Assembly (NCBI GenBank): GCA_022385755.1 | Contig: MU278394.1 | Span: forward strand, 1-64,000 | Direction: 5' to 3' | Origin: Trametopsis cervina | Taxonomy: Eukaryota; Basidiomycota; Agaricomycetes; Polyporales; Irpicaceae | DNA: 64,000 nucleotides | In this document: positions 1-11,833 of the stretch, in pieces | Numbering within the stretch: the first letter of the stretch is position 1 | Layout of the letters: each line of letters starts with the position of its first letter | Translations under genes and position numbers: made by a program | Notes under the pieces: generated by a model | Database searches by the model: none | What the model saw: only the letters and a program-made list of their open reading frames with translations | Told to the model about the DNA's origin: nothing

Positions 1-678
1 GTGAAGCTATGGAATGCGTTGACCGGACACTGCAAACACGAGCTGTCGGGTCACCTTGCCCCAGTGCAGGACGTCAAGTTTACCCCAGACGGCGCGCACT
101 TGGTCACATCCGCGGAGGAGATAGCGACGATCTGGTCTGTGGAGACAGGCGCGAAGATGGTAGATATGAGGGGACACGCGAATACTGTGTGGACGGTGGC
201 AGTATCGCATGCAGGAGATCGAGTAATGACAGGGTCTGAAGACGGGACGTGTCGTATCTGGGATATGGCGAGTGGGGAGGCACTTGTGATACTCGCGGAG
301 CACGGGGGTCCTGTTTGGTCGATTGGATGGTCGGGAGATGACAAGCATGTGCTATCTGGATCGGATGACGGGAGTGCGATGATCTGGGACTCGTACGACG
401 GGAGCCTTGTCCATACTCTGAGGCCGACTGGCGATATGACGAGCGTTGTCGGTGTTGTTGCATGGTCACCGTTGGGAGATTCGGTTTGCACTGGGTCGTC
501 GGATGGTGCGATTCGGCTGTGGGACAGCGATTCTGGATCATTACTGGCTGAGTGGCGAGGGCATGGGGATAAGGTGAAGGGCGTTGAGTTTACATCGGAT
601 GGTCGCAACATTTACTCTGCTTGCGACGACTCGTCCATTCGTCACTGGAGTGTTGCGGATGCTATGCGACTATACTAG
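1..678 (+). CDS. WD40 repeat protein, C-terminal part (5' truncated by window edge)
   Basis: The frame is open from base 1 to the TAG at 676-678, with no intron. It encodes the end of one WD40 blade (VKLWNALTG) followed by five further blades, each with the pattern H-x-V-W..V..S..GD..(M/V)TGS.D.T.RIWD. It aligns blade for blade with repeats 4-8 of the two full-length WD40 chimeras at 47736-50473 and 50990-53738, and ends with nearly the same tail (SIRHWSVADAMRLY against SIRHWCISDAMRLR). It is therefore a third, more diverged member of that family. The N-terminal domain seen in the paralogues would lie outside the window. WD40 propellers are binding scaffolds, so no enzymatic role is implied. 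The true start is not in this window. Confidence 0.85.
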   Translation: MKLWNALTGHCKHELSGHLAPVQDVKFTPDGAHLVTSAEEIATIWSVETGAKMVDMRGHANTVWTVAVSHAGDRVMTGSEDGTCRIWDMASGEALVILAEHGGPVWSIGWSGDDKHVLSGSDDGSAMIWDSYDGSLVHTLRPTGDMTSVVGVVAWSPLGDSVCTGSSDGAIRLWDSDSGSLLAEWRGHGDKVKGVEFTSDGRNIYSACDDSSIRHWSVADAMRLY

Positions 679-1009
679 CCGTAAGTATAGTCGTATAGCA
701 AGAAATATAGCTGTCCATAGTGCTTATTGAATATTGTAGAACATTAGCAACAATTCATGTCATGTATTCACAGAAGATGTCCGTGATATTGGTGGGCGTG
801 GAACGTGTCACGAACGACTACTGTTAGTCTGCCCGAGGCAGGCGAGAGAGTTCGACTTTCGGACCTCAAGATGACATATCTAGCTGCTCGTGATCCTCGA
901 CGCGTCAAGTAACGCGTCAGGTCACGCGTCACGCGTTCGCGTCTGGACGTTGTGGAGAGTGTAATCTGGTCAGCGCCGACTTTTCGTCTCACCTCTCATC
1001 TTCTTTACA
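679..1009. other. Intergenic: 3' flank of WD40 gene and promoter of SNF2-RING gene
   Basis: No ORF with coding character is visible. The downstream half holds a cluster of ACGCGT boxes, annotated separately, and the sequence just before the ATG at 1010 (ttctttacaATGG) looks like a normal fungal start context. Confidence 0.6.
900..936. promoter_or_regulatory. Four ACGCGT boxes (MCB-like cluster)
   Basis: ACGCGT occurs at 900-905, 912-917, 924-929 and 931-936, that is 74-110 bp before the ATG of the SNF2-RING gene, with spacings of 12, 12 and 7 bp. ACGCGT is the Mlu I cell-cycle box bound by MBF (Mbp1/Swi6, or Cdc10 complexes in fission yeast), which activates DNA replication and repair genes at G1/S. 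The repeated palindromes are seen in the sequence; binding by an MBF complex in this fungus is inferred. Confidence 0.65.
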
Positions 1010-4000
1010 ATGGCGGATCCGCCAGCACAAAGACAGAAGAAATCGCGCTTGTTGGCCGCCCTTGATGACCCTATGGGGATTTTTCAAGTGCATGCCAGTC
1101 CACAACCAACCTCTACGACGGGGATGAAACATTCGCTCGAAGACATACAGGCTGGGCCCAGCAGCAAACGCCGTGCCAGCGGGCGTGGGATACAAGACTC
1201 ACAACAACTTCACTCCGGACAAATGGATAGTACGTAGAACGTGTGGGACGTCTTGCTAGTAGATCATAGTCGTTGACCTCTTTATAAAAATAGCCACTGG
1301 CAGCGTCGAGTTCATGAGCAGCATGACCGGTTCTCAGAGCCCTTCGGGAACTCCTAGCGCGCACAATCGCTCGTTGAAGGAGTCATTTTCACTTCATTAT
1401 GACGACACGAGTCCCATAGAAAAATTAGATGTCGGAGGTGCAGACCAAGCACTTCGGTGAGTCCGGCACATATCGTCTCTGTAAAGTAGTTCATGTTCAG
1501 CTGCTACTCGATAGCATGGCAGACTTCGTTACTAAAGCTATTGACAATGCATCCCATGGTTTAACCGTCCAGGCCGCAATGGAGAAATTAGGCCTGCATG
1601 AGCGAGTATATCTCTTGTCCTCATTGCAACGTCGTGCTTACAGAGCATTGCAGCAAGAAAGATGTTATCCCAGGGCTGGAAGTTCGTTTGTTGCCTCATC
1701 AGCTGATTGGGGTGAGCTGGTGCGTACCATTGCATCCATATAATGTGTCTATCACCACAACTAGTGATAGGATGGTGGATCAAGAACTTCACTCACCACA
1801 CAAAGGTGGAATCCTTGCGTGAGTTACGAAGCCCCATAAGCTGCGTGTGTACTGACATGTACTGGCGTCAGTGATGACATGGGGCTCGGTTAGTATCATT
1901 TCCGAAAGGGTAGAATTATTGGGCTGATCATCCGAAAGGCAAGACCGTTCAAATGATCGCCACAATGGTCATGAATCTGCCCAAGGACGAAGATCAGAGT
2001 CGCACGACGCTCATCGTCGTACCGGGAGCACTTCTACTTCAGGTATGAGGTTATGGCCAATAACGCTCATACTTCTATTCATGTCCCCAAAGTGGAAAGA
2101 GGAACTTGAACAGAAAACCAATGCCGTTTTCAGCGTCCACATACACCATGGTAAAGATAAATTACCAACGCCGGATCAGCTACAAACTAAGGATGTGGGC
2201 GACTTCATTGTTCTGTTAGCCGTTAACATTATTGAGTTTACGACGTAGGTCATCATAACAACATACCAGACTCTTGTCAACGAATTCAATGCGCCACCTT
2301 CTATTGACCCCGATGATATCTATGAATGGGCTATCGAACATGGGTTTGTACTGTCTTTACTCACTGGTGGACAAAGTTTGACGTTAGATTGCTAGTGGTC
2401 CTGTTGCGCGTATGCGGTGGTTCCGGGTGATTCTCGATGAAGCACAGTTCATTCGTAACAGGCACGTACACATTATATGAGACAGAGCCTCACACATTCA
2501 CATCTAAACGCCAGGGTAACGCGAGCTAGCAAGGCTGTCGCGATGCTCAGGACGAAGTACCGATGGTGCCTCACTGGAACACCAGTCACAAATACGCTGT
2601 AGGTCGCGTCGAATCTCTGCTACATTTTACTACTTATATCAGTCCACAGAGCTGATATCTATGGACTTTTGCGATTTGGACATTTTCGGCCATGGAAGTA
2701 CGTCGTTCCAGGACTTCCACAATTCAAGCTGTGCTGTCCTAACACTGCTATAGTGACTGGCAGAGTTTCAATTCCTACATCGTAAAGACACAAATGGGAG
2801 ATGCACTACTTGCAGGTGCGTGCAATGTTATCCCGAAAGACCCTCAATCAAATGTGTTATAGGCTCAAGAGCACAAGCCATCCTTCAACCACTTACTCTA
2901 CGGCGGACGAAACATTCCGAATTGGTGCCGCCGCAATTCCACCACATAGATATTTGGGCTTACTGCATATATTCTGCAGGAAGGACGCCCGATCTTAGAG
3001 CTACCCAATAAGCATGTAGAGCTGGTAGAGCTGGAGTTTTCTCCTGATGAGCGTCAGGTGAGTTTTACTTCATTACATGCACGAGCTTTCACATTGATAT
3101 CCTCTCTATCTAGCTCTATGAACACATACAACGACGGGCTCAACTCCAAATCAATCGCTTCATCAATAACGGCACGGTCGCTAAAAAGTGGGGCACTGCT
3201 ATCCTCTGCATAGTGTTGTACTCTGACAGCTTCCCGTTGAATAGCCACGGCCACGTACTCGTCTTGATACTTCGGCTGAGACAGCTTTGCTGCCATCCAA
3301 ACCTCATCCTTGTCAGTAATACCCTCAAGCTTTTGCTGTAAGATCTGACCCTGCCATTGACCGCAGAGTTTGAGTGGGGAAACCACTGATCCTGCGTTAG
3401 TCGTAAGCAGTAAAGCTGAGCAAGAATTTGCACGAGCCGTCAGTTTCATGGGGACAAAGTGGGCGTTCGAGGTTCGTGAACGGTGTACTTCTGGTCAAAT
3501 AAGCTCTCATTTGTGAATTCGTTCGTTTCCTATTAAAGATTAAGAAACAGTCAGTGTACCAGAAGTGATGCTTGTTATTGTATAGCACTCATGAGTACTG
3601 TCCAAGATTCCTTGAACGTGCCAAACTCGATTTGCTGGATCTCGACGAAGAGGATTTCGAAGCTCCCGAAGGGGAGTGCTTTGTTTGTGACGACCGTATG
3701 TAACGCCATTTTCACTTCACCCTGATGTCTGATTAATTTCTTACAGCCTATATTGAGGATAACGGGCGGGTACTTGCCTGCGGACACGATATATGTGATG
3801 GTGCGGTAAACATAGCGGTCATAGCTAGGGGGCTCCTTCACTCATGGTCTCTAAGATTGTCGATCAGAGATTGCGGCTGCACCCATTGCGCACGACGGTA
3901 TCTTGTATGCAATGCTCCTTGGGCGTATTCACTCGCTCAATCTGCTGACACTCTTATGTCATAGTGGCGAAGCCGATGAGATGACTAACATGCAAAAGGA

Positions 4001-5542
4001 GAAGGAGTTCGAGACTGCTGTCGCGAAGGGACTCCGGCCATGTACGTTTCCGCCCTCCCATCTGCTACCCATGGCCTCCATGTGACCTCTATATCGCTAG
4101 GCCCCACGTGCAAGAAAATGAACGATATGCGTCCTACTGCTGTATTCAGAGTATCAGCATTCCAACCCTCTAGGGAAGAACTTCGAAATGCAACGCGTCG
4201 ACAGTATCGGCGAGTGCCAAAGGACCGCGCCAAGCCAAGCCCACAGCCTGCCACCCTCGTCAAAAAGATACCATCGTCGTTTGATATAGGAGAATTGAGT
4301 GATAGCTCAGACGAGGATTTGCCAGATACTGCAAGTATTTTGAAGAGCATGAAACTGTCTAGCACGAGTAACACACCGCGGAAAGTCAAACAGGCGTCCG
4401 CGGATGATGTGCATATTTCTCTACGTCTCACTCCCCCAGTTATTCACTCAAACGCTCTTAGGAATCCACTGATATAACACTCGGCGACATAATGGGAGAT
4501 AAACCACCAGCGCGACGGCAGCCGCCCCAAGGCAGCAAGGGGTCTCAAGAGACAGTACCAGATGAGACACCTTCGGATGCTTTGGTACGGACATGGAAAC
4601 AAGGCGGGGCCAACGTTGAGCCGAGTACCAAAATGCTGGCTTTGGTTGGTTTCGTACAGGAGTGGGAGTCCACAGGAGATAAGATCATCTGTTTCTCTCA
4701 ATGTGAGCGTCCTGTATGTTCTTTCTCCGTCTTGGTTTGACGCTATTATACGGTGTGATAGGGACCTCGATGCTAGACCTCGTAGAGATGATGTTTGCGC
4801 GATATGGAACCCAGAGCCTGCGTTACGACGGAAGTATGGATCGCGCCGCTCGCGAGGCCGTTCTGGCAAGGTTCAGGCAGCCGGGGGGACCGCGAGTGAT
4901 CCTCATCAGGTGAGTACAATCAATGTATATCATAGCAACTTACGACTCAAACAATGTCGGCTGTAGCATGAAATGTGGTGGTGTCGGATTGAACTTAACT
5001 TCCGCTAATCGCATTGTTAAGTGAATACCGCGTCTTCCCATGCGCAATCAGGATGTTGAATTTGTGTTTTTTTTAGTCTCGATCTATCATGGAATTACGC
5101 CACTGAGTCCCAAGCATATGATCGTGTGCATCGATTGGGTCAGGAGAAAGAGGTTTTTGTCAAACGACTCGTCGTCAAAAATACGCTTGAGGAACGGTAT
5201 GCGTTTATTGTGAACCCCTTTCAGATGTGGTTACTGAAATAGCAAATCCGCCATCTCAGTATGCTTCGGCTACAGGACACCAAGACTGGTATGGCAAAAT
5301 GCGACTTCGTGCCTACCGGTGTACTGATGCATATATACGTTAGGTCTCGCTGAGGCAGCCCTCGGAGAAGGCACAGGTGTTAAGCTGCATAAGCTCAGTG
5401 TGAAAGAGCTCAAAGACGTACGTTCTGACTCTCCAGGGCTCTCCCCTTTTTTTGACTGTTACACGCTCTTCAGCTCTTCGGCATGTCGAAGGATAAAGAA
5501 CCTACGAACCAATCCAGGCTTTCCTTCGGCAAGCCAGCATAA
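1010..5542 (+). CDS. SNF2-family DNA-dependent ATPase with inserted RING finger (Rad5/Rad16/Uls1 type)
   Basis: This is a gene with many introns. The ATG at 1010 opens a polar N-terminus (MADPPAQRQKKSRLL). Spliced helicase motifs appear in order: GILADDMGLGKTVQMIATMV (motif I, exons around 1800-1970), RWFRVILDEAQFIRNR (DEAQ motif II, about 2410-2460), RWCLTGTPVTNTL (motif III, about 2565), GGVGLNLTSANRI (motif V, about 4980) and AYDRVHRLGQEKEVFVKRL (motif VI, about 5110-5170). Between the two RecA-like lobes lies a C3HC4-type RING: CFVCDD and CGHDIC at 3680-3800, with the last pair CPTC formed only after splicing out 4042-4100. The C-terminus is LSFGKPA before the TAA at 5540-5542. RING insertion between the lobes is the hallmark of the Rad5, Rad16 and Uls1 group, which act in post-replication repair or SUMO-targeted remodelling in the nucleus; I cannot decide between them. 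Upstream ACGCGT boxes fit a repair gene. Confidence 0.85.
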
Positions 5543-5920
5543 TCCCAGCACCTCAATGCGGTATTCCGTAAACTCTAAATTACTGTATTCATTCTCGTTA
5601 TGCATACCTTAAGTCAGATATATTGAAAATCGAGTCCTCTTAGTGATAGATATGTATACCCTCCTATTCATAGAATATGACTACCATGGTTGTGCACATT
5701 TTTGCACTCGAGAATAACACTCCTTTGAGATAGGACTAGTGGGATCGAAAGTTGAAACCTGTCTGGTCTGCCTCGGGGAGACTATTGTACTGTACCTTGG
5801 AGTGACTGCCGTCCGAGACACGTGATCGCGTCATAGCACAGTACCGCCAGCGTTGACCATGACCAGAGCTCCCACTGGCCAACTCTCTGATTGATTTTTC
5901 AGAACTTCGCGGCTGCTGCC
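5543..5920. other. Intergenic region
   Basis: AT-rich 3' flank of the SNF2-RING gene followed by short frames without coding character. A 65-codon frame on the minus strand (5736-5930) overlaps the candidate gene that follows and shows no recognisable motif. I see no gene or element here. Confidence 0.5.
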
Positions 5921-6368
5921 ATGACTTCACGACTCCAACACGAATTTGTTTTGGACAGCCTTATCCTCCGTGTTTAAGGGTTTGTGACCAGCAGCCACCA
6001 CATTGCGTAGATTGACGACGACTACTTCAAGAGACGCTCCCCATGGCTGGCGTTCAACAACCTCTTGGATGACCCTTCTATCAAATGGCTATGCATTCAT
6101 CTTTTCTCTCTAGAGACCATGATATGCGATCCAGGGTTGTGGCTACCACACCAGCTGAATATCTTTCCTCAGACGAAACTCAATGTGCATCCGGGCATTA
6201 AGGACTGGCGACTCGAACGCTTTGTACGGGATACAGTTGATGATCTTGAGCCACGAAGGGCGGCTGTCAATGACAATAGTTGTACGTAGCTCAGCCTGTT
6301 GCTCTAAACACATGCCCGATTACCGATGTACAATCTACACACGGACAGTGAAGCAGATGCCAACATGA
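5921..6368 (+). CDS. Candidate small hypothetical protein
   Basis: Tentative gene model. ATG 5921 (MTSRLQHEFVLDSLILR) reads to a possible donor at 5972, then resumes after the acceptor ending at 6010 with IDDDYFKRRSPWLAFNN, staying in frame to about 6283. A second intron of roughly 65 nt would join a short tail ending in TGA at 6366-6368. The product would be near 110 residues, rich in Leu, Trp and charged residues (KWLCIHLFSLET, DWRLERFVRDTVDDLEPRR), with no signal peptide, membrane segment or family motif that I recognise. The intron joins preserve frame, which is the main support. It could also be a decayed fragment of a larger gene. Confidence 0.3.
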
Positions 6369-6847
6369 TTACTCTTCCCTCGCTGTTGCTGCCAACTATT
6401 GCATTGGTCACCCGATTACCGCTATGATGGTTATGGGGAGAACATCGATTCCGTTCCTTCGGCATAGGAGACAACCGTCAAAAACATCAGGTACTACCAG
6501 CGCAGGCCATAGTAACGTGGGCACGATCTTCAGCAGGGTGCCACACGACTTAGCTTCTCAGAGATCGTAGAGCTGGTGCAGCAGGATGGTTGCAGTGTAA
6601 GTTCTTCCTAATCACGTCGGAATATTGAATATGGTGAGTGCGACTTATGCTGGACAGATCTTCTTGTTTGTGCGCTCAGTACGCCACAAGATAGTTGGCA
6701 GAAATGCTACATGTAGTGGATTCACTCGTGAAACATCGAATGATTGTGGCATAAAGACGGCTGCTTAAAAGGAGAACCTTCCTGAGAAGCAGGTCGACGC
6801 TGTACATTGCCTTCCCAAGTTACAGGTTTAACTGAAGTCGAACAGAC

Positions 6848-8482
6848 ATGTCTCAGGCAGACATTCAGGTTATCAGGTATGTGGCGGTCATCGTCCATCT
6901 TTGTAAGCTCACTTGACAACGCTGCTAGTAACTATCTTACTACCACATTTATCAATGCTGCTTTGTTTGGTATATGGCAGATAGGTTTTGCTCGCAATCC
7001 ATGGCTAATATCTCTGATAGCTCTCGCCGTCTATGAATATGCCATTACACTCGAGGAGGAGATCAAATGCGTATGGAGAAGAGAGTTCACCTTGCCGGGG
7101 GTTCTCCTTATCATCAATCGCTACTGTATACTAGCATACACTTTCCTCGGCTTACTATTCCAAGTCGTGATGAGAGTGAGCAGATTTGGCACTATCCTTC
7201 ATCACAGTGCTTTACTGACTATCTCCAACTGCAGGAGTGTGTCCGTGAATTCCTGAAGAGGCGTTGAAGCTAATTGTTTCATTTACCTCGTTCTAGATGC
7301 AACCTCCTTGCCGGGATTATGTCCGGCCTTGTTTCCGTTTTATTCATAGTCATCTCGTGTAGGTTCTAATAGCAGAGAGTGTTACTTCAGAACACTGACG
7401 CCTCACTCGCGTAGTACTTACATCTTTTCGCGCATTTGCCATAGCACCCAACCGTTATCGCATACCAGTCTCCTTGACGATGTTCTTGCTCAGCATGGTG
7501 CCGTTTGGTGCAGATCTGGTGGGTCACACTGAATATTCCTGGTTCAGTCCTCGTTAATTAAAGCTTGTCGAAGTATATTTCCAGTTTGGAGAAATCTATG
7601 CCGGACCCAGAAGTTGGTGGATGTGTAGCGGGTTCGGCCATCGATTCTCTTGTTAATCTGCAGTGCGTAATTAACACACTTTTCCTCTCTGACAGCTATG
7701 CTGACGACTAAGTAAGGCGTATGTCATACTCGTGCCGCATTGTGATATATCATATCTTACATCATACAGTGACTCGTGCATCTAGAATAAGTTCTATCAC
7801 GGCAGACCTCATCCTCCTTATCGTAACCTGGATCAAGACTTTCGGGGCTCTTCGCGATCTGAAGGAGTTTGGTATACAGATGGAGATTAGCCAACTGATG
7901 CTACGGGATGGTTCGTCCTTATAACTTGTTAATTCCTGCCACTTCTCACAAATATACTAACATAGGTACGCTATACTTTTTGTGAGCTATTATCAGCCTC
8001 GACCGCAGCAGGGGTACGAAGTTCATCTCTGTGCAGAGTTTTTCTTGCAATGAACCTCGGCCAGATAGTCCTCTTTCAGACTGCGGTGAGTTCGATATTG
8101 TACGAATAACACGTCACACTGATGTCACTGAATGACAGGGTATATCCCTCGTAGCGCCATTTATCCTTCCGTAAGTCCACATAACTTCACTCCATCATGC
8201 CGCTCACGCTGTCGTAGGGTGACATCCATCCTCGTCTCACGCTTCGTGCTCAATTTGCGATGGGCCTCGCACCAAATGAACCGCACATCCGACGTTCGCT
8301 TCACGCCACTTACTGAGAGCGAACCTCCGCTTCGGTTGTCTCTGCTTGGGAACTTGGGGGAGCCGCTACACTCAGACCGCGGCCAATTAGACTGTGCGCC
8401 GATCGAGTCACCTGTTTTCCTGCAGACGCCTATTCGTGAGGATCCAATGGAAGCGGACGGTTCGCTCCCGAAACTGGGCTAA
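6848..8482 (+). CDS. DUF6533 domain multi-pass membrane protein
   Basis: The start is the ATG at 6848: exon 1 (6848-6876) encodes MSQADIQVIS and splices at 6877-6928 to NYLTTTFINAA; a second intron at 6970-7020 restores ALFALAVYEYAITLEEEIKCVWRR. That stretch carries the DUF6533 signature, (A)L.VYDY..TL..E...VW followed by a conserved INRY. Later exons give RAFAIAPNRYRIPVSLTM (about 7430), a cysteine-containing extracellular loop (PEVGGCVAGSAIDS, about 7610), ITADLILLIVTWIKTF (about 7800) and SQLMLRDG (about 7895), all in the order usual for these agaricomycete seven-TM-like proteins. The cytoplasmic tail ends in GSLPKLG with TAA at 8480-8482. Function in this family is unknown; a receptor-like role is often supposed from topology only. 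Roughly seven or eight introns, of which only the first two are placed precisely. Confidence 0.8.
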
Positions 8483-9204
8483 GTCCACGAGGTTGAGGTG
8501 TGTATACAACAGTCCGGCGTCGCATCATAATCTGCTGTGCTTATCGGCGTCATCGCTTAGGCTACTGTATTCGCAGAACCACAATACAATCGGCAGCAAT
8601 GGTATAATTTTATACTCACACGCCTGCGATCAGAATATAGCCTCATGCTTTCCGACTCGTATGTGAGTCAAGTTCGAACCAAGACGACTATGGCATCGCT
8701 GCACTCCTAGTGAGTGGCGATGTATACCAATGCCCCCATACTACGAGAGTTGAACCACACATCCCCATTCCGTATGGGCTTTGGTATGAATGCGGAGGTC
8801 GCTACACATGCGTATTCACAGGTTCCGGCAGACACGTAACCTTTACGCCCCCCCGTCTTTATCAGAACCCACGCATTTGTGCTTGGATTTCCGTATTCCC
8901 ACTGAGTTAGTTTCATGTCAGCGCTCTCAATGTCTTCATGGGCGTGATATTATTGAAACTACTGATGTGCTTCTGCTAATCAGGCTTAAGCTGCCTAAAC
9001 ACTATATCCGGAGCATGGACATGCGGCTTTCTCAAGCCCGCACAAGCAGGTCGATAAAAGCGCACTGATCTTACCATGAATAGGATGCGAGTTCACCCAT
9101 ACGGGCGTCTGCGATACATAATCACGTTCTCTCGATCTCAGCTGCAGCGGCAGCGACGCCACAAGTTCTGGTTGAACGATTCATCCGCTGAAAACTGCCT
9201 CCAC
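8483..9204. other. Intergenic region, promoter of MetE-like gene at its end
   Basis: Several overlapping short frames on both strands (8707-8916, 8790-9068, 9076-9258) are mutual shadows with no recognisable motif or splice structure. I see nothing else here apart from the TATA element that follows. Confidence 0.5.
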
Positions 9205-9212
9205 TATATAAA
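9205..9212 (+). promoter_or_regulatory. TATA box of MetE-like gene
   Basis: TATATAAA lies 71-78 bp before the ATG at 9283, a usual distance for a fungal TATA element with a short leader. Confidence 0.5.
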
Positions 9213-9282
9213 CAACTTCTCATCCGTGAATACTCGTACGTTGGTTCTCCTACTCTAACCGCACAACAACTTACTCCCAAAC

Positions 9283-11015
9283 ATGTCTTTGCACCTTCAC
9301 CCGCCCTATCGCGCTGAACACCTTGGTTCACTCAAGCGTCCTGCTAAACTCCTAGAGAAACGCGATGCCTTTGACAAGAAGGAGATATCCAGGGAGGAAT
9401 TGAAGAAAGCGGAGGATGAGGCTATCACAGACATCATTGAGATGCAACGCGAGGTCGGCATCAAGACCATCTCCGACGGTGAATTCAGGAGGTGCGAGGC
9501 TAGATGTCTTCACTCTCCGAGTATGATCTCATATGCTGGGGGTGAAGGCACATGTTCTTCGACGGTGTCTTCGATAATTTGGAGGGGATGGAGCTCGTCC
9601 CAGATGGTGAGTCGAACATCATTAAATGACTATGATACACTCAGCTAAACAACCCACAGTTCCGCTGTATATGTTCATGGTAAGGTCGCTCCCAAGCCCG
9701 TGTGAGCTCTCCGGCTCATTGCAGGGTGCAGGAGTATGTTCCGGACTATGTAGGGTTCAAGAAATTCTCGTTCAAAGGCGCAGACTCCTATATCTGCAAG
9801 GTAGCTCAATCCGAATTATATGTAATGAACTACTGCGAATGATACCATTCATCAACAGGGCAAGCTGAAAAGGACAAAACCGTTTTACATCCCACAGTTC
9901 GAGCAGTTGAAGGCACTGACGAAACCCGAAGTACTGCTACTCATTATCTCATACAGTACGCTACTCATCTCCGAGATCATCAGGAACACGCGAGCATCAA
10001 AATCACTATGTGCGCGCCGGGGTGGTATCACCTTCGCCACGGGGAGTATGCCTATGACAAGAATGTTTACAAGACTGATGGTCCGTCCACTCCTCAACAT
10101 GTCTTTCTGCCTGTGCTCAATACGATCTCTAGAGGAATACTTTGCCGATATCGTTGTGGCGTATCAGGAGGAAATCAGGGCGCTGTACGATGCTGGGTGC
10201 CGTGAGTCTCGGAAGACCGTGCCTCATCTCTCAGCTAACATTGCTCAACTCAGGAAACATCCAATTTGATGATCCTCTGCTTGCGTACTTTTGTGCTGAG
10301 TCCATGATCAAGGGCATGGAGGAGCGTGGAATAGATCACGAGGCCATGCTGCAACTCTACGTCAAAGTTTACAACGATATCCTCGAAGGGCGCCCTCAGG
10401 ATATGACAGTTGGCATTCATTTGTGCAGAGGAAACTTCAGAGTAAGTACCACATGCGCTGATCTTTGGCAAATTGGCTGAGATCCGGTTTTTGTAGGGTG
10501 GAAGACATTTCAGCGAAGGTGGATACGACCGAATTGCCATTCAGCTCTTCCAGCAGATCGCTGTGGACGTGTATTACCTTGAATACGACACTGAACGCGC
10601 TGGCACATTCGAGCCTCTCAAGCATCTGCCTAAGCACAAAGTTGTCGTCCTCGGCCTTGTAACATCTAAATTCCCGATAGTGAGTGAAGTGCTACCATTG
10701 ACCGACCTGTCGCTGAAGTTATGCCTCACAGTTCGAAGATCCTGCGGATATCAAGCAGCGGATTAAGTCAGCCGCTGAGACGATCGCCGATGGGTACGAA
10801 AAGCGCACATTCGAAGAGGCGATGAACCAGTACGTGTAAAGAGTCATCAGCGTTTATTTGTAACCTGACCAAGGCATCCATCTCGCAGGATCTGCATCAG
10901 CCCTCAATGTGGCTTCGCATCTCATTCTGAGGGGAACCCAGTTACCGAGGCAGACGTCAAGCGCAAGCTGTCTCTTGTCGTGCAGACTGCCAAGGAGGTG
11001 TGGCCTGACGCGTAG
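9283..11015 (+). CDS. MetE-like cobalamin-independent methionine synthase C-terminal domain protein
   Basis: Starts MSLHLHPPYRAEHLGSLKRP at 9283 and ends at TAG 11013-11015 (KEVWPDA), with introns of about 50-60 nt. After splicing it contains DIIEMQREVGIKTISDGEFRR (about 9430-9490), SFKGADSYICKGKLKRTKPF, a loop with ITMCAPGWYHLRHGEYAYD (about 9995), CRNIQFDDPLLAYFC (about 10195-10290), VGIHLCRGNFRGGRHFSEGGY and, near the end, ISPQCGFAS. The HLCRGN motif and the final cysteine correspond to zinc-ligand positions of the MetE/UROD-like barrel that activates a thiol substrate. At about 390 residues it has only the catalytic half; full methionine synthase (Met6) is about 760 residues. It is thus the short family common in fungi and bacteria; the methyl donor and acceptor are not known. 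Acting on homocysteine is possible but unproven. Confidence 0.85.
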
Positions 11016-11755
11016 TCATAGCATGACCACAGAAATAGTCGAATTAATGTATTCAGGTCCGAGCTTAGTGATGTCAACTTTTAGTCTTGGCCGCGAACGG
11101 AGACTCAGTCAGTCAGGTGTAGATCGCTGCCCAAGACACTCAATAGAGTGTTCTGGTAATCCTCGCTCACATTTTGACATGGTGGACCTTGGTCCTCACT
11201 CCTGACGCACATGACGGAACCATCATCGCTGCCATGTTATAACTTCACAGATGTGGGCGCGGTCTATCTTGTTATTTGCCATCGGTATGTATGTAATGAC
11301 TTTGGGTGCATAGACATCATTGCTCACTGCTATCCACAGCAGGCTGTCCTTATCACGGACGTATTGGCTACACATGTATCGTGACGTCGCCCTCGGTAGA
11401 ACCATCGTACGGTGAGAATGTGCGCTGCTATCACTGAATTCTTGACATTGGGTCGTAAGACGGGCAAGATAATCGTACGCGGTACCGATCCAATCCTTTG
11501 CCCATCTCGGATAAGATTCTCTTAAACTTCGCATGTAGTGTCGCTAGAAGACACAGTCGCAATTGGCTGCCATCCGACATTCAACCACTCAGTGCTGGTG
11601 TTGGCCTTGGCGTTAGCTTGGCGATACCCACCCCGCACGGAACAAGACATTGCGGATTAACAGCACCAACAGGATCGTACAAGCTCCTATTCATTTCCCC
11701 GGATTACTGGTCAAAATAGCCAAAATGCCTCTATACTTGCGACACACACGAAGCC
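11016..11755. other. Intergenic region upstream of the AA9 gene
   Basis: A minus-strand frame at 11223-11534 (103 codons) and short plus-strand frames are present, but none shows a domain, signal peptide or consistent splice sites. The region probably contains the 3' flank of the MetE-like gene and the AA9 promoter. Confidence 0.5.
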
Positions 11756-11762
11756 TATAAAA
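11756..11762 (+). promoter_or_regulatory. TATA box of AA9 gene
   Basis: TATAAAA lies 72-78 bp upstream of the ATG at 11834, the expected place for a highly expressed secreted-enzyme gene. Confidence 0.55.
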
Positions 11763-11833
11763 TCGACCCTTCATCACTACTTGTAGGTCACCGCCGACCC
11801 TTGTTTTCTCTCCAGAAACGATAATCGGTCGAC

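Noticed and set aside
3054..3449. 131-codon minus-strand frame
   Set aside because: It is antisense to the helicase exons of the SNF2-RING gene, which encode a recognisable motif on the plus strand.
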